Assembly: GCA_902558545.1 (NCBI GenBank)
Contig: CACEEJ010000004.1
Span: forward strand, 1-64,000
DNA: 64,000 bases
Source of the DNA: an uncultured Pelagibacteraceae bacterium
Lineage (GTDB): Bacteria; Pseudomonadota; Alphaproteobacteria; Pelagibacterales; Pelagibacteraceae
Direction of reading: 5' to 3'
Both the position numbers and the translations under genes were made by a program. Shown here piece by piece: positions 28,241 to 37,345 of this stretch. Every line of letters starts with the position of its first letter. Position 1 is the stretch's first letter. The notes beneath the pieces were generated by a model that was given only the letters and a program-made list of their open reading frames with translations, made no database searches and had not been told where the DNA came from.

Positions 28241-29338
28241 ATGGATAATATATTGTTAATTTTACTAGTTTTGTTATTAGGCGGCGTTTTAGCTATTCTT
28301 TATCTAAATTTAAAAACTAAGCCAAAAGATGAAAATGAAAACAAAGAAGCTGAGGAAATAGCCAAATTACATTCAGAAATTTCAAGTTTAAAAGACACAT
28401 TAAATACTACGATCAATACATCTCTTGGTGCAATGTCGACTTCATTTAATAATCTATCAACTGGGGTTACTAAAGATATGACTGAAACTTTAACTAAGGT
28501 AGAGGAAAAGGTTGGAAATTTTAATCAACAAGTCCAATTATTAAATCAAAGCCAAGAGGGGATAACAAAAATTTTAGCTGGAGTGAAGAAATATGGAACG
28601 CTTGCAGAATTTAGCTTAGACGCTCTTATTAAAGATTTGCTACCAGCCTCTCAATTCATGACGAATGTTAAAATGAAAGAGGACACCAGTGAAAATGTTG
28701 AATTTGCAATAAAGCTTCAAGGAGATGTTTTAGTTCCTGTTGATAGTCATTTTCCAGTAGAAAAATTCAAAGCAATTACCGATGGTCATGACACGGAAGA
28801 CAAAAGGGCTGTTGCAGATGCCAGAGCAAAATTAGCCTCGGCGTTTAAAGCAAAAGCTAAAAGCGTTAATGAAAAATATATTGTTCCACCAAAAACTACT
28901 GATTTTGCAATTGTGTATGCTCCTACGGAAAGCTTATACAAAGAGTTAACTGAATACCAAGATCCAAGTACAAAAGAATTATTAACCCAAGAGTTAATGA
29001 AAAAATATAAAGTCGTAATATGTGGGCCTAATACTCTTTCTGCTTACTTACAGTCTTTACATATGGGATTTCAATCATTGAAGGTACAAAAAGGTGCAAC
29101 GGAAATTTATAATCATTTAAAAACAATCAGTACAAGATTTTCTAAACATTTTGACAACATTATAGTTCTTAGAAAAAAATTAGAAGATGCTATGGGAGTT
29201 GTTGATAAATTTGGAACGGATGCAAGATCAATTTCAAGAACCTTAGAAAATATTAAAGATCCCGAGCAGGTTGAGAAAGCTGTACAAACTGAAAACGTGG
29301 AAAAATTTGTTGAACGAAATAGGCAGCTTAAAAATTAA
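28241..29338 (+). CDS. rmuC: DNA recombination protein RmuC
   Basis: A 365-residue RmuC-family protein: an N-terminal membrane segment (about 3-23), a coiled-coil region (about 35-110, KLHSEISSLKDTLN onward), then the RmuC nuclease-like domain with KYGTLAEFSLDALIKDLLP, VPVDSHFPVEKF and FAIVYAPTESLYKE. RmuC restricts rearrangements at inverted repeats. It is followed by two further nuclease genes. Confidence 0.93.
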   Translation: MDNILLILLVLLLGGVLAILYLNLKTKPKDENENKEAEEIAKLHSEISSLKDTLNTTINTSLGAMSTSFNNLSTGVTKDMTETLTKVEEKVGNFNQQVQLLNQSQEGITKILAGVKKYGTLAEFSLDALIKDLLPASQFMTNVKMKEDTSENVEFAIKLQGDVLVPVDSHFPVEKFKAITDGHDTEDKRAVADARAKLASAFKAKAKSVNEKYIVPPKTTDFAIVYAPTESLYKELTEYQDPSTKELLTQELMKKYKVVICGPNTLSAYLQSLHMGFQSLKVQKGATEIYNHLKTISTRFSKHFDNIIVLRKKLEDAMGVVDKFGTDARSISRTLENIKDPEQVEKAVQTENVEKFVERNRQLKN

Positions 29339-29375
29339 TTTCTTTTTTTCCTTAATAACGTCTATAAGAAATCTC

Positions 29376-30062
29376 ATGCAGTGGAATCAAAAATATGATT
29401 ATCCAAAATCATCAAGAGCAACAGTTGATGGCATTAGAAGATACTTATTAGGGGAATCAAAATTACCAAGTGTCACTTCAATTTTAGATGCAACTCGATC
29501 TGAAGAAGATAAAGCAGCATTAGCAAATTGGAGAGAAAGAACTGGGCAAAAAGAGGCTGAGGCAATTACAAAAGCAGCAAGTAGCAGAGGTTCTCAAATG
29601 CACAACTATTTAGAGTCCTATTTACTTGGAAGAGAAAATTTAAGTTTTTTTGAAGATAACGAACAATACAAATTAATGGCTAAAGAAATTATAGAAAAAG
29701 GTTTGAAAAATAGATTGGATGAAATTTGGGGTGTTGAATGCACTCTTTATTACCCAGAGAAGTATGCAGGTACCGCTGATTGTGTTGGAGTTTATGAAGG
29801 AAAAGAAACAATAATAGATTTTAAACAAAGTAATAAACCTAAAAAGGCTGAATATATAGACTCATGGCTTCTTCAAACAAGTGCATATTCATTAGCACAT
29901 AACATTGTGTATAACTCCAATATCACTTCTTGTGTAATTTTGGTTTGCACAGTAGATAAATTATTCCAAGAGTTTAAAATTCAAGGGCATGATTTAATTG
30001 TTTATCAAAATTTGTTTTTGGGAAGATTAAAAAAATTTAATGAGCTATCGGATTTAACTTAG
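29376..30062 (+). CDS. PD-(D/E)XK nuclease-like protein (RecB/Cas4-type fold)
   Basis: A 228-residue protein with a convincing PD-(D/E)XK core: E121, GTAD with D135, IIDFK with D148 and K150, then QTSAY (Q167-x3-Y171), the QxxxY motif of the RecB/lambda-exonuclease-like group. RGSQMH (71-76) fits the family's N-terminal helix. A longer frame from 29271 lies inside rmuC; MQWNQKYDYP at 29376 is preferred. Placed between rmuC and exonuclease I, it probably acts in DNA end processing (inference). Reminiscent of phage-type exonucleases. Confidence 0.75.
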   Translation: MQWNQKYDYPKSSRATVDGIRRYLLGESKLPSVTSILDATRSEEDKAALANWRERTGQKEAEAITKAASSRGSQMHNYLESYLLGRENLSFFEDNEQYKLMAKEIIEKGLKNRLDEIWGVECTLYYPEKYAGTADCVGVYEGKETIIDFKQSNKPKKAEYIDSWLLQTSAYSLAHNIVYNSNITSCVILVCTVDKLFQEFKIQGHDLIVYQNLFLGRLKKFNELSDLT

Positions 30063-30068
30063 GATTTT

Positions 30069-31505
30069 ATGGATAAAATAGTAATTTACGATACAGAAAC
30101 AACAAATAGTACAATTTGGGGCTCAATAATTGAGGTAGGTGCTGTAGTTGTTGATAAAAACTTAAAAGAAATTGGTAAGCTAAATATTCGTGGCAGAATG
30201 CCCGAGGGTGAGGTTCCAAGTGCAAAGGCCTTATTAGTTAATTCAACAAGTATTGATTTACTTACTAAAGGTAATTACTCGCATTACGATTTTTTAGGCG
30301 CAGTAGAAAATTTTTTCTCTAAAGCTGGTCCAGCATTGTTTATGGGTTGGAGTAACTTAAATTTTGATAGACGAATGTTTCATTTTAATTTTTTTAAAGG
30401 GAATAGATATCCTTACATTACACATTCATCACCCAATAAAGAACATGACGGTTTACATGTTGCAAGAGTAGCACAAACCTTGAATCCTGAAACATTAAAG
30501 ACTGAATTAACAGAAGCTGGAAATGAAAGTCTAGCTTTAGAAGGTTTAGCTAGACAACAAGGATTTGATACATCTCAACAACACACTGCTTATCATGATG
30601 CATTCACAAGCTTAAAAATTCTAAGAATTATAAAAGACAAACATAAAGACAATTGGGAAAATTTTTTAAGTACATCTACAAAAAATAGCGTTGAAACTAT
30701 CTTAAAAAGTGAGGGGATTTATTCAATTTTCGAAAATGTTAAGGGAAAAAATATGATGTATCTTGTCTCCACATTACATCCAGATCATTGTTTTCATCCA
30801 TCATATGCATCTTGGGGATATTTATTTGATTTAAGAAGAGATCCTGAACCTTTGTTAAATTTATCAATAAATGATCTTAAAGTTTATTTAAAAAAGTTTA
30901 GTCCAAAAGCACTTAGAGTAATCAAAACCAACAAAGCTCCTGTAGTTTTAGATAAAAAGTTTGCATTAAAAGAGAAGGCATATGCTGACCTAGATTTAGA
31001 AACAATCCAGAAAAGAGCAAAAATGGTTAGAAATAGTGAAAATTTTTGTAAAAATATTCAAATCATTAATAGAGAGGCCGCTGAAGAAAAAGCTCAAACT
31101 CAAACTCAGGAAGATCTGTTACCTGAAGAAACTTTATATGAAAAATTCATTCCCAATAAAGACACCCAATTATTTAAAACTTGGCATAGTTCTTCTTGGG
31201 AAGATAAATTAAGAATGTTGGATAAGTTTCAAGATAAAAGATGTAGTTGGTTTGGGCAAAAAATTATTTATCAAGAAGCACCGCATATTTTGCCACCAGA
31301 TTTATATAAAAACATAAAAAGTGAAATTGCTAGACGAATTTTAAGCAAAAATAGAGAAAAGTGGCAAACTATAGGAATGGCCTATCAAGAAATTGATACT
31401 TTAAGAGATCAAGCATCAAATCGAGATGATGAAGAGGAACTAAAAAAATTAGATGAAATAAATGAATTTATTATGTCTATAGAAAAAAAATATGAAATTG
31501 CCTAG
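30069..31505 (+). CDS. sbcB: Exodeoxyribonuclease I
   Basis: A 478-residue 3'-5' single-strand exonuclease of the DEDD class. The catalytic D8 and E10 are in YDTETT, further motifs are MGWSNLNFDRRMF and HTAYHDAFTS (H and D). The C-terminal half (SH3-like and helical parts) matches ExoI in length. It may share an operon with rmuC and the PD-(D/E)XK gene; thioredoxin follows 34 nt later. Confidence 0.92.
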   Translation: MDKIVIYDTETTNSTIWGSIIEVGAVVVDKNLKEIGKLNIRGRMPEGEVPSAKALLVNSTSIDLLTKGNYSHYDFLGAVENFFSKAGPALFMGWSNLNFDRRMFHFNFFKGNRYPYITHSSPNKEHDGLHVARVAQTLNPETLKTELTEAGNESLALEGLARQQGFDTSQQHTAYHDAFTSLKILRIIKDKHKDNWENFLSTSTKNSVETILKSEGIYSIFENVKGKNMMYLVSTLHPDHCFHPSYASWGYLFDLRRDPEPLLNLSINDLKVYLKKFSPKALRVIKTNKAPVVLDKKFALKEKAYADLDLETIQKRAKMVRNSENFCKNIQIINREAAEEKAQTQTQEDLLPEETLYEKFIPNKDTQLFKTWHSSSWEDKLRMLDKFQDKRCSWFGQKIIYQEAPHILPPDLYKNIKSEIARRILSKNREKWQTIGMAYQEIDTLRDQASNRDDEEELKKLDEINEFIMSIEKKYEIA

Positions 31506-31539
31506 TTGACTTTAAGGCTCTAATTAATAGAAAGGAAAT

Positions 31540-31857
31540 ATGCTTACAAATTTTAAAGACGAAGATTTTGATACTAAAATTAAAAATGAAGATGTTTCAG
31601 TCATCCAGTTTTCAGCTGAGTGGTGTGGTCCATGTAAGGCACTAAAACCAGTAATGGATAAGTTATCTGATGAATATAAAGATAAGGCTGGTTTCTATTA
31701 TGCTGATGTTGAAGATGGTGGAATAAATACTGGAAGTGCAGCAGGTATCAGAGGTGTTCCAACAGTTATTATCTATAAAAAAGGCGTTGAAGTAGATAGA
31801 AAAGTTGGTGGAGTTCCCGAAAGTCACATGAAGGAATTTTTAGATAAAAATATCTAA
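31540..31857 (+). CDS. trxA: Thioredoxin
   Basis: A 105-residue thioredoxin with the active site WCGPCKALKP and the cis-proline loop RGVPTVIIYKKG. It has an AAAGGA ribosome site about 8 nt upstream. The 3' end overlaps the convergent folC stop by 4 nt. Confidence 0.95.
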   Translation: MLTNFKDEDFDTKIKNEDVSVIQFSAEWCGPCKALKPVMDKLSDEYKDKAGFYYADVEDGGINTGSAAGIRGVPTVIIYKKGVEVDRKVGGVPESHMKEFLDKNI

Positions 31858-33122
31858 TTTAAATTTAAAACTTCACCGGCAAGATATAACGATCCAGTAA
31901 TCAGTATTATATCGTTTTCTTTTACTGGGATTGACTTTATAGCATCCTCTATACTTTCCTTATAATTAATATTTGAAAAGCCATTTAGTTTATCTTTTAA
32001 TTCTTTCCCTTTAATTGAATTAGGTTGATTAGGTATATCTATTGTAGTTAATGTAGCAATATCCTTAAAGAAACTCATATATTCACTATGATCTTTATTA
32101 GCCATCATTCCAAGAATGATATGTTTATTACAATCTAAACTTTCCAAGTATTCATTCAAAGCTTTTGCTCCCAAAGGGTTGTGAGATCCATCAACAAATA
32201 GTTTGTGATCTTTTACAAGCTCTTTAAGTTTTCCAGATTTAATTTCTTGTAATCTTGCAATACAATTTATTTTTAAAATACCTTTTTTAATGTGGTCATC
32301 TTTAATGTTTAAGTCTTTCAAAATTCTTAGGGTTGCAATTGCTGTTGAGACATTTTCTAATTGAAATTGACCTTTAACATTTGGAATAGGTAATTTTATT
32401 CCCCCAGATTGATCTTCATAATAAAAGAAGTCATTTTCTTGCATTGTAAAACTATAATTTTCATTATGGTAAAACTTATTTGATCTATTATTTGATATTG
32501 TTTTTTTAATATTTTCTTTGATTTTATTAGTACTTTGTTTTGCAACTATAATATTTGAGTTTAATAAGCTTGATGTTTTCTCAAAAATAATTTTTTCAAC
32601 GGTTTGTTCATTTTCTGGCAACCAATCTAAATGATCAAGACCAATAGAAGTTACAATGCTAGCAAGGTTATTTTTTAAGATATTAGTAGCGTCAAATCTA
32701 AAGAATAATCCACTTTCAATTAAATTTAAATTATCTGGGTATTGAGATGCTTTTAAAAAATAAGCCGCAGTCAGTATTTCAAAAAAAGTAATTGGTTCAC
32801 CATTGTTAGCTTCCTCAACTTCTTCAAGTAAATTTGCCAAATCTTCATCATTCAATTCTTCATTATTAAAAACAAATCTTTCATTGATACTTTTGATATG
32901 AGGACTAGTGTAGATATTACAATTGAAATTTGCTTCCTTTAAAATAGAAAACATTGCTTGAATAGTTGAGTACTTTCCATTAGTACCAACAATTGAAATT
33001 GCTTTGATTTTATCTTGAGGGTTGGCTAATTTTTTGCAGAGACTTTGAATACGATCTAGACTTAAATCTATTTCTTTAGGATGCAGCTCTTGTAAGCGAC
33101 TGACTATCTTCTGAAGTTTCAT
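31854..33122 (-). CDS. folC: Dihydrofolate synthase / folylpolyglutamate synthase
   Basis: Adds glutamate to dihydropteroate and to folates. The protein (422 residues from MKLQKIVSR; an upstream Met gives 426) has the Mur-ligase-like P-loop SIVGTNGKYST, LIESGLFFRFDATN, GLDHLDWLP and FVDGSHNPLGAKAL. The loop carries Tyr where the family GTNGKGST has Gly. It follows accD as in many proteobacteria, overlapping it by about 47 nt. Confidence 0.92.
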   Translation of the reverse strand: MKLQKIVSRLQELHPKEIDLSLDRIQSLCKKLANPQDKIKAISIVGTNGKYSTIQAMFSILKEANFNCNIYTSPHIKSINERFVFNNEELNDEDLANLLEEVEEANNGEPITFFEILTAAYFLKASQYPDNLNLIESGLFFRFDATNILKNNLASIVTSIGLDHLDWLPENEQTVEKIIFEKTSSLLNSNIIVAKQSTNKIKENIKKTISNNRSNKFYHNENYSFTMQENDFFYYEDQSGGIKLPIPNVKGQFQLENVSTAIATLRILKDLNIKDDHIKKGILKINCIARLQEIKSGKLKELVKDHKLFVDGSHNPLGAKALNEYLESLDCNKHIILGMMANKDHSEYMSFFKDIATLTTIDIPNQPNSIKGKELKDKLNGFSNINYKESIEDAIKSIPVKENDIILITGSLYLAGEVLNLN

Positions 33123-34005
33123 TTTGTTCAGCACTTATATCAGAGTTTTTCTTTAACAATATTGATAATAAAGTTCCAATTTTAGAGGCGAGATCTTTAC
33201 GTTCAACGATTAAATCAACAAAACCAGTTTTTTCAACATATTCACTTTTTTGGAAACCTTCGGGTAATTCTTCTTTAACAGTTCCTTGAATTACTCTTGC
33301 ACCCGCAAATGCAATTAAAGCTCCTGGTTCTGCAATGTGAATATCACCTAACATAGCGTATGATGCAGTAATACCTCCTGCTGTTGGATCAGTGATACAA
33401 ACTAAATATGGAAGTCCATTTTTCTTTAATTCATTTATTGCAAGAGTTGTTCTTGTCATTTGAGATAATGAAATTAAACTTTCCATCATTCTCATTCCCC
33501 CTCCTGCACTAATACATAAAAAAGGTGTTTGATTTTCTATGGCATGTTGTATTCCATATAAAAAAGCCTCACCTTCTGCTGCTGCCATTGAAGCTCCTAA
33601 AAAATCAAAATCAGAAGCTACGGCTGTAATTTTAATATTATTAATAGTTCCAGAAGCAACCATCATTCCACATTCTAATCCTGTTTTTTTCCGAGCACTT
33701 TTTAATCTTTCTTTGTAAGGTTTTGAGTCTGTCCAATTGAGTGGATCGTCTTTTGGTATTGGAGTTTTGAAAATCTCATAATTATTTTTTCCAAATAATA
33801 TATCAAATCTTTGTTTAGGTTTTATTCTATGATGGCGCTTACAATCTGGACATACCCATAAGTTTTCCTCTAAATCTTTTTTTAAAATTGGACCCTTACA
33901 ACATGATGTCCAATCACTTTTTGCGATATCCTCTTTAGTAGCTCTATCACGTATAGCAGTTTTAATTTTTTCACCTGCTTTAATAATTTTAGTTATCCAG
34001 TTCAT
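33076..34005 (-). CDS. accD: Acetyl-CoA carboxylase carboxyltransferase subunit beta
   Basis: Beta part of the carboxyltransferase that makes malonyl-CoA, partnering AccA (55.4 kb). The 309-residue protein has an N-terminal zinc ribbon-like region (WTSCC and VCPDCKRHHR), then CISAGGGMRMMESLISLSQM, DPTAGGITASYAMLGDI and FAGARVIQGTVKEELPEGFQ. It lies after trpA (4 nt overlap) and before folC. Confidence 0.97.
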   Translation of the reverse strand: MNWITKIIKAGEKIKTAIRDRATKEDIAKSDWTSCCKGPILKKDLEENLWVCPDCKRHHRIKPKQRFDILFGKNNYEIFKTPIPKDDPLNWTDSKPYKERLKSARKKTGLECGMMVASGTINNIKITAVASDFDFLGASMAAAEGEAFLYGIQHAIENQTPFLCISAGGGMRMMESLISLSQMTRTTLAINELKKNGLPYLVCITDPTAGGITASYAMLGDIHIAEPGALIAFAGARVIQGTVKEELPEGFQKSEYVEKTGFVDLIVERKDLASKIGTLLSILLKKNSDISAEQNETSEDSQSLTRAAS

Positions 34006-34802
34006 TGAATTTTATTTCTTAATCTCCTAACGATATTAGTAACATTTGTGACAGCATTTTGTCTCTTTTCAATTGATTTAGTGATTTCCTTGCAAATTGC
34101 ACTACCAACCACCAAACCATCAGCTTTTTTAAGAAATTGGATGGTTTTTTCTGTAATTCCAAAACCAATAACAACGTTTTTTGATTTATTTTGTTTTTTT
34201 ATTTTATTGTATTTTTCTAATATTTTCTTTGGGGATACTTTAAGTTTTCCACCTGTGGTAGATAACATGCTTATATAATAAATCATTTCGTGTGAGTCCT
34301 TTATGATTTTTTTTAGTCTTATCCAGGAAGTAGTTGGTGAAACCAATTGAATAAAATTAATTCCTTTTTTTTTACATTTTGATGCAAAATTTTTATTTTC
34401 AGGATAAGGTAAATCAACAACTATTAAACCATCAACTTTTGATTTTTTGCATCTTTCTAAAAATTTATTTTCATTATATTGATAGATCATGTTGTAATAA
34501 CCCATCAGTATTATTGGTTTATTTTTTTTTATTTTTTTAAAATTTTTTGCAATTGAAAATACATCATTAATTTTGATACCATTTTTAATTGCTCGGTAAG
34601 CACTTGTTTGTATTTGTCCTCCATCAGCTATAGGAGTGTTGTGAGGAAAACCTAATTCACAAATATCTGCGTAATTTGAAATTGACTTTAATATTTCTAA
34701 AGATTTTTTTTTTGTATTATCTCCAGCCACAGTATACGTCAGTAAAGCGGGTCTATTCTCTTTTCTTACAGCTGAGAAAGCTTTGTTGATCAATGAATTC
34801 AT
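34002..34802 (-). CDS. trpA: Tryptophan synthase alpha subunit
   Basis: Cleaves indole-3-glycerol phosphate and passes indole to TrpB. The 266-residue protein keeps the catalytic Glu49 (CELGFP), Asp60 (IADGG) and Thr183 (STTGG), and has MGYYNMIYQY. The interface residue equivalent to Asp56 is Thr (HNTP), and loop 6 reads SMLSTTG rather than the usual S-x-TG(V/I)TG form. It is coupled to trpB (1 nt overlap) and accD. Confidence 0.9.
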   Translation of the reverse strand: MNSLINKAFSAVRKENRPALLTYTVAGDNTKKKSLEILKSISNYADICELGFPHNTPIADGGQIQTSAYRAIKNGIKINDVFSIAKNFKKIKKNKPIILMGYYNMIYQYNENKFLERCKKSKVDGLIVVDLPYPENKNFASKCKKKGINFIQLVSPTTSWIRLKKIIKDSHEMIYYISMLSTTGGKLKVSPKKILEKYNKIKKQNKSKNVVIGFGITEKTIQFLKKADGLVVGSAICKEITKSIEKRQNAVTNVTNIVRRLRNKIQ

Positions 34803-36031
34803 TAATTTTTACCTAACCTTTCTCTTAAGATATCTCTATCTTTTTTAGCATCACCACAAGAATTGACAATTATGATTGTGTCTTTACTTAATTTTGGAGC
34901 AATTTTTATCGCCTCAGCAAATGCATGACTAGGTTCTAAACTTGGGTTAAGTTTTTCAAATTTAGTTACCATCACATGTGCTTTAAGTGCTTCTTCATCA
35001 GTTGCATAAGTATATCTCGCTCGTTTTGTATCTTTTAAAAAACAATGTATGGGACTTACACCTGGATAATCCAATCCAGCACTGATTGATTCAGTGTCAT
35101 TAATTTGACCTTCATTGTTCTGACAAACATACGAAGCTGCACCATGTAAAATTCCAATTTTAGCATTTCTACTTAAAGGAGCGGCATGAAGTTTAGATTT
35201 TTTTGGACCTCCAGCCTCTACACCAACTAACTCTATTTGCGATTTATTAAAATCTATAAATTCACTCCAAAAACCATATGCTGAGCTCCCACCGCCCACA
35301 CAGTTGATTAATTTAATTTTCTTTGGAATTTTTCTGAATTTTTGTTTAATTTGTAATTTTAATTCTCTAGAAATTTGCGTTGTACTCCATCCACAAATTT
35401 TTACAAAAATATTTGGACCAACTGTACTTCCAACACACATATGTGTAGTGTCACAATTTGACACCCAATATCTCATACACTCACTGACTGCATCGACTAA
35501 GGTTTGACTGCCTGAATATACAGGAATTATTTCAGCACCGTTTTTTTTCATAGCATCACAGTTTGGTTTTTGTCTCTTGATGTCTTTTGCACCCATGAAA
35601 ATTTTACATTTCAGACCAAATTTCTTAGCAGCCATACTTAACATCTTACCAGCATAACCTGCACCAGTATCTCCAACGATATATTTCTTACCCATTGCCT
35701 TACAAATTAAAGCATGAACAGTTGCATTATATATTTTGTGGGCCCCACCATTAGCTTCAGAAACAACTTTAGCCCATATTTGAGCACCACCTAAGTGATT
35801 AGACAAATTTTCTAATTTTACAAATGATGTTGGTGATCCTATATAATTCCTGAAATAATAATCTCTTTTTTTTAAAAATTGTTTATTACTTCTTAGTTTT
35901 GAAAACTCTTTTGTTAAATCTTCTATAGGTTTCTTTAAAGTTTCAGGAATAAAACTTCCTCCAAATTTACCACCCCAAAAACCATAACGATCATGTTGAT
36001 CAATTAAAGGAATATTTTTTTTTAGTTTCAT
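34802..36031 (-). CDS. trpB: Tryptophan synthase beta-like PLP enzyme (divergent active site)
   Basis: Fold-type II PLP enzyme of the TrpB family, normally joining indole and serine. The 409-residue protein keeps the N-terminal GGKFGGSFIPETL, the PLP lysine K99 in GGAHK, and SAGLDYPGVSP. The loop that holds the catalytic Glu109 and serine-carboxylate ligands (ETGAGQHG in typical TrpB) reads DTGAGYAG here (121-128), with Glu to Asp, Gln to Tyr and His to Ala; GGGSN is GGGSS and DGQI is EGQI. Genomic position (trpF-trpB-trpA) is the normal one. The family call is firm; the reaction is less certain. Confidence 0.85.
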   Translation of the reverse strand: MKLKKNIPLIDQHDRYGFWGGKFGGSFIPETLKKPIEDLTKEFSKLRSNKQFLKKRDYYFRNYIGSPTSFVKLENLSNHLGGAQIWAKVVSEANGGAHKIYNATVHALICKAMGKKYIVGDTGAGYAGKMLSMAAKKFGLKCKIFMGAKDIKRQKPNCDAMKKNGAEIIPVYSGSQTLVDAVSECMRYWVSNCDTTHMCVGSTVGPNIFVKICGWSTTQISRELKLQIKQKFRKIPKKIKLINCVGGGSSAYGFWSEFIDFNKSQIELVGVEAGGPKKSKLHAAPLSRNAKIGILHGAASYVCQNNEGQINDTESISAGLDYPGVSPIHCFLKDTKRARYTYATDEEALKAHVMVTKFEKLNPSLEPSHAFAEAIKIAPKLSKDTIIIVNSCGDAKKDRDILRERLGKN

Positions 36032-36650
36032 TTTTTAGTTTATATAAATTATTTAAAAAAATTTCTATTTTGGATGTATCTTTTAATCCAGAAGTTTCTA
36101 GGCCTCCAGATAAATCTAAATAATTAGTTATTTTTTCATAATTTCTAAGATTATCATTGTATTTTATATTACCAGCTAACATTATTTCTTTATTGAGTTT
36201 AATATTTTTAATTAGATTATGGTTAAATCCTTGGCTTTTTTCATATCCTTTACTGTCAAATAAATAAATATCTGTAACATCATAATATGATTTATAATTA
36301 TCAACATCAGATTTGTTTTTTATTGTAAAAGCAGTGATAATTTTTTTTTTATATGTTTGTTTAATAAATTTAATTTCATCTGGAGTGCAGTCATACAATT
36401 GATAATAATCAAAAGGTAAATTTTTTATTTCCTCTAATATTTCATTGTTTGGTCTTACCAAAACAGCAACAAATTCACATTTGTTTTTTTTAACATTTAA
36501 CAATTTTTTTAGATCATTTATCGAAACATATCGGGAGCTTTTTGGATAATTACATATAAAACCAATAAAATTTGGAGGATGTGGATAATTTATTATAAAA
36601 TTTAAAGTATCAGGATCTTTTATCCCACAAATTTTAGAACCTTTGATCAT
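36000..36650 (-). CDS. trpF: Phosphoribosylanthranilate isomerase
   Basis: Isomerises PRA in tryptophan synthesis. The 216-residue TIM-barrel protein has KICGI (catalytic Cys8), FICNYPKSSRYV, YLFDSKG (catalytic Asp132) and LDLSGGLETSGLKD. It is more divergent than usual: the typical QLHG reads QLYD, and the usual AGGL near the phosphate site reads AGNI. The 3' end overlaps the trpB start by 32 nt and the 5' end overlaps pyrF by 4 nt. Confidence 0.85.
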   Translation of the reverse strand: MIKGSKICGIKDPDTLNFIINYPHPPNFIGFICNYPKSSRYVSINDLKKLLNVKKNKCEFVAVLVRPNNEILEEIKNLPFDYYQLYDCTPDEIKFIKQTYKKKIITAFTIKNKSDVDNYKSYYDVTDIYLFDSKGYEKSQGFNHNLIKNIKLNKEIMLAGNIKYNDNLRNYEKITNYLDLSGGLETSGLKDTSKIEIFLNNLYKLKNETKKKYSFN

Positions 36651-37345
36651 TTATTTAGATGATCTAAAAGTCTATTAGTATTATTTTTTATATTGCCTTT
36701 TGTAAGAGATCTTCCTATGACAATTCCTGAAACTTGATTTCTAAAAGCATCTTTTGGAGTCATTATTCTTTTTTGATCATTTAAACTATCTCCTGGTAAT
36801 CTAATTCCTGGAGTTATAATCAATAAACTTTTGTATTTTTTTCTTACCATCATTGCTTCTTGAGCTGAGCAAACTATTCCATCACAACCTGATTTTTTTA
36901 TAAGATCTACTTGTTTAAGAACTAATTGTTTAACGCTTCTAGTATGGCCTATTTCTTTTAAAGATTTATTATTGAGACTCGTCAAAACTGTAACACATAA
37001 TACTTTTAAATTTTTATTTATTTTTTTTGCTTTTTTTCTTACCGCCTTCAGCATTTGCAATCCACCATTTGCGTGTACTGTAATATATTTACAATTTTTT
37101 AAATCTTTTAAGCTATCTATTGCAGATAAAGCTGTTTGCGGAATATCATTAATTTTTAAATCTAACCAGAAATCATCTTTAATTTTTTCTAAAAATTTTC
37201 TACCATGTTTTGAGTAATAGAATTGGAGACCAAATTTTGGAATAATTTTAAGTTTATTTGTTTTTGTTTGAGATATTATTTTTTTGATTTTTTCTAAATT
37301 TGAGGTGTCACATGCAACAAATATAGTTTTATTCTTCATTATCAT
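36647..37345 (-). CDS. pyrF: Orotidine 5'-phosphate decarboxylase
   Basis: Final step of UMP synthesis. The protein (232 residues, or 230 if MKNKTIF is the start) has the catalytic DLKINDIP network (Lys and both Asp present), TVHANGG, VLTSL, VCSAQEA and TPGIRLPGDSLNDQKR plus IVIGRSLT. It lies between ihfB (17 nt overlap) and trpF. Confidence 0.93.
   Translation of the reverse strand: MIMKNKTIFVACDTSNLEKIKKIISQTKTNKLKIIPKFGLQFYYSKHGRKFLEKIKDDFWLDLKINDIPQTALSAIDSLKDLKNCKYITVHANGGLQMLKAVRKKAKKINKNLKVLCVTVLTSLNNKSLKEIGHTRSVKQLVLKQVDLIKKSGCDGIVCSAQEAMMVRKKYKSLLIITPGIRLPGDSLNDQKRIMTPKDAFRNQVSGIVIGRSLTKGNIKNNTNRLLDHLNK

Noticed and set aside
31506..31539. Promoter for trxA (TTGACT near 31506)
   Set aside because: The matching -10 is only about 13 nt away, too close for a sigma-70-type promoter.
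36647..37345. PyrF active site with Asn for His (DLKINDIP)
   Set aside because: The catalytic Lys and both Asp are present; this single change is not strong evidence for altered function.
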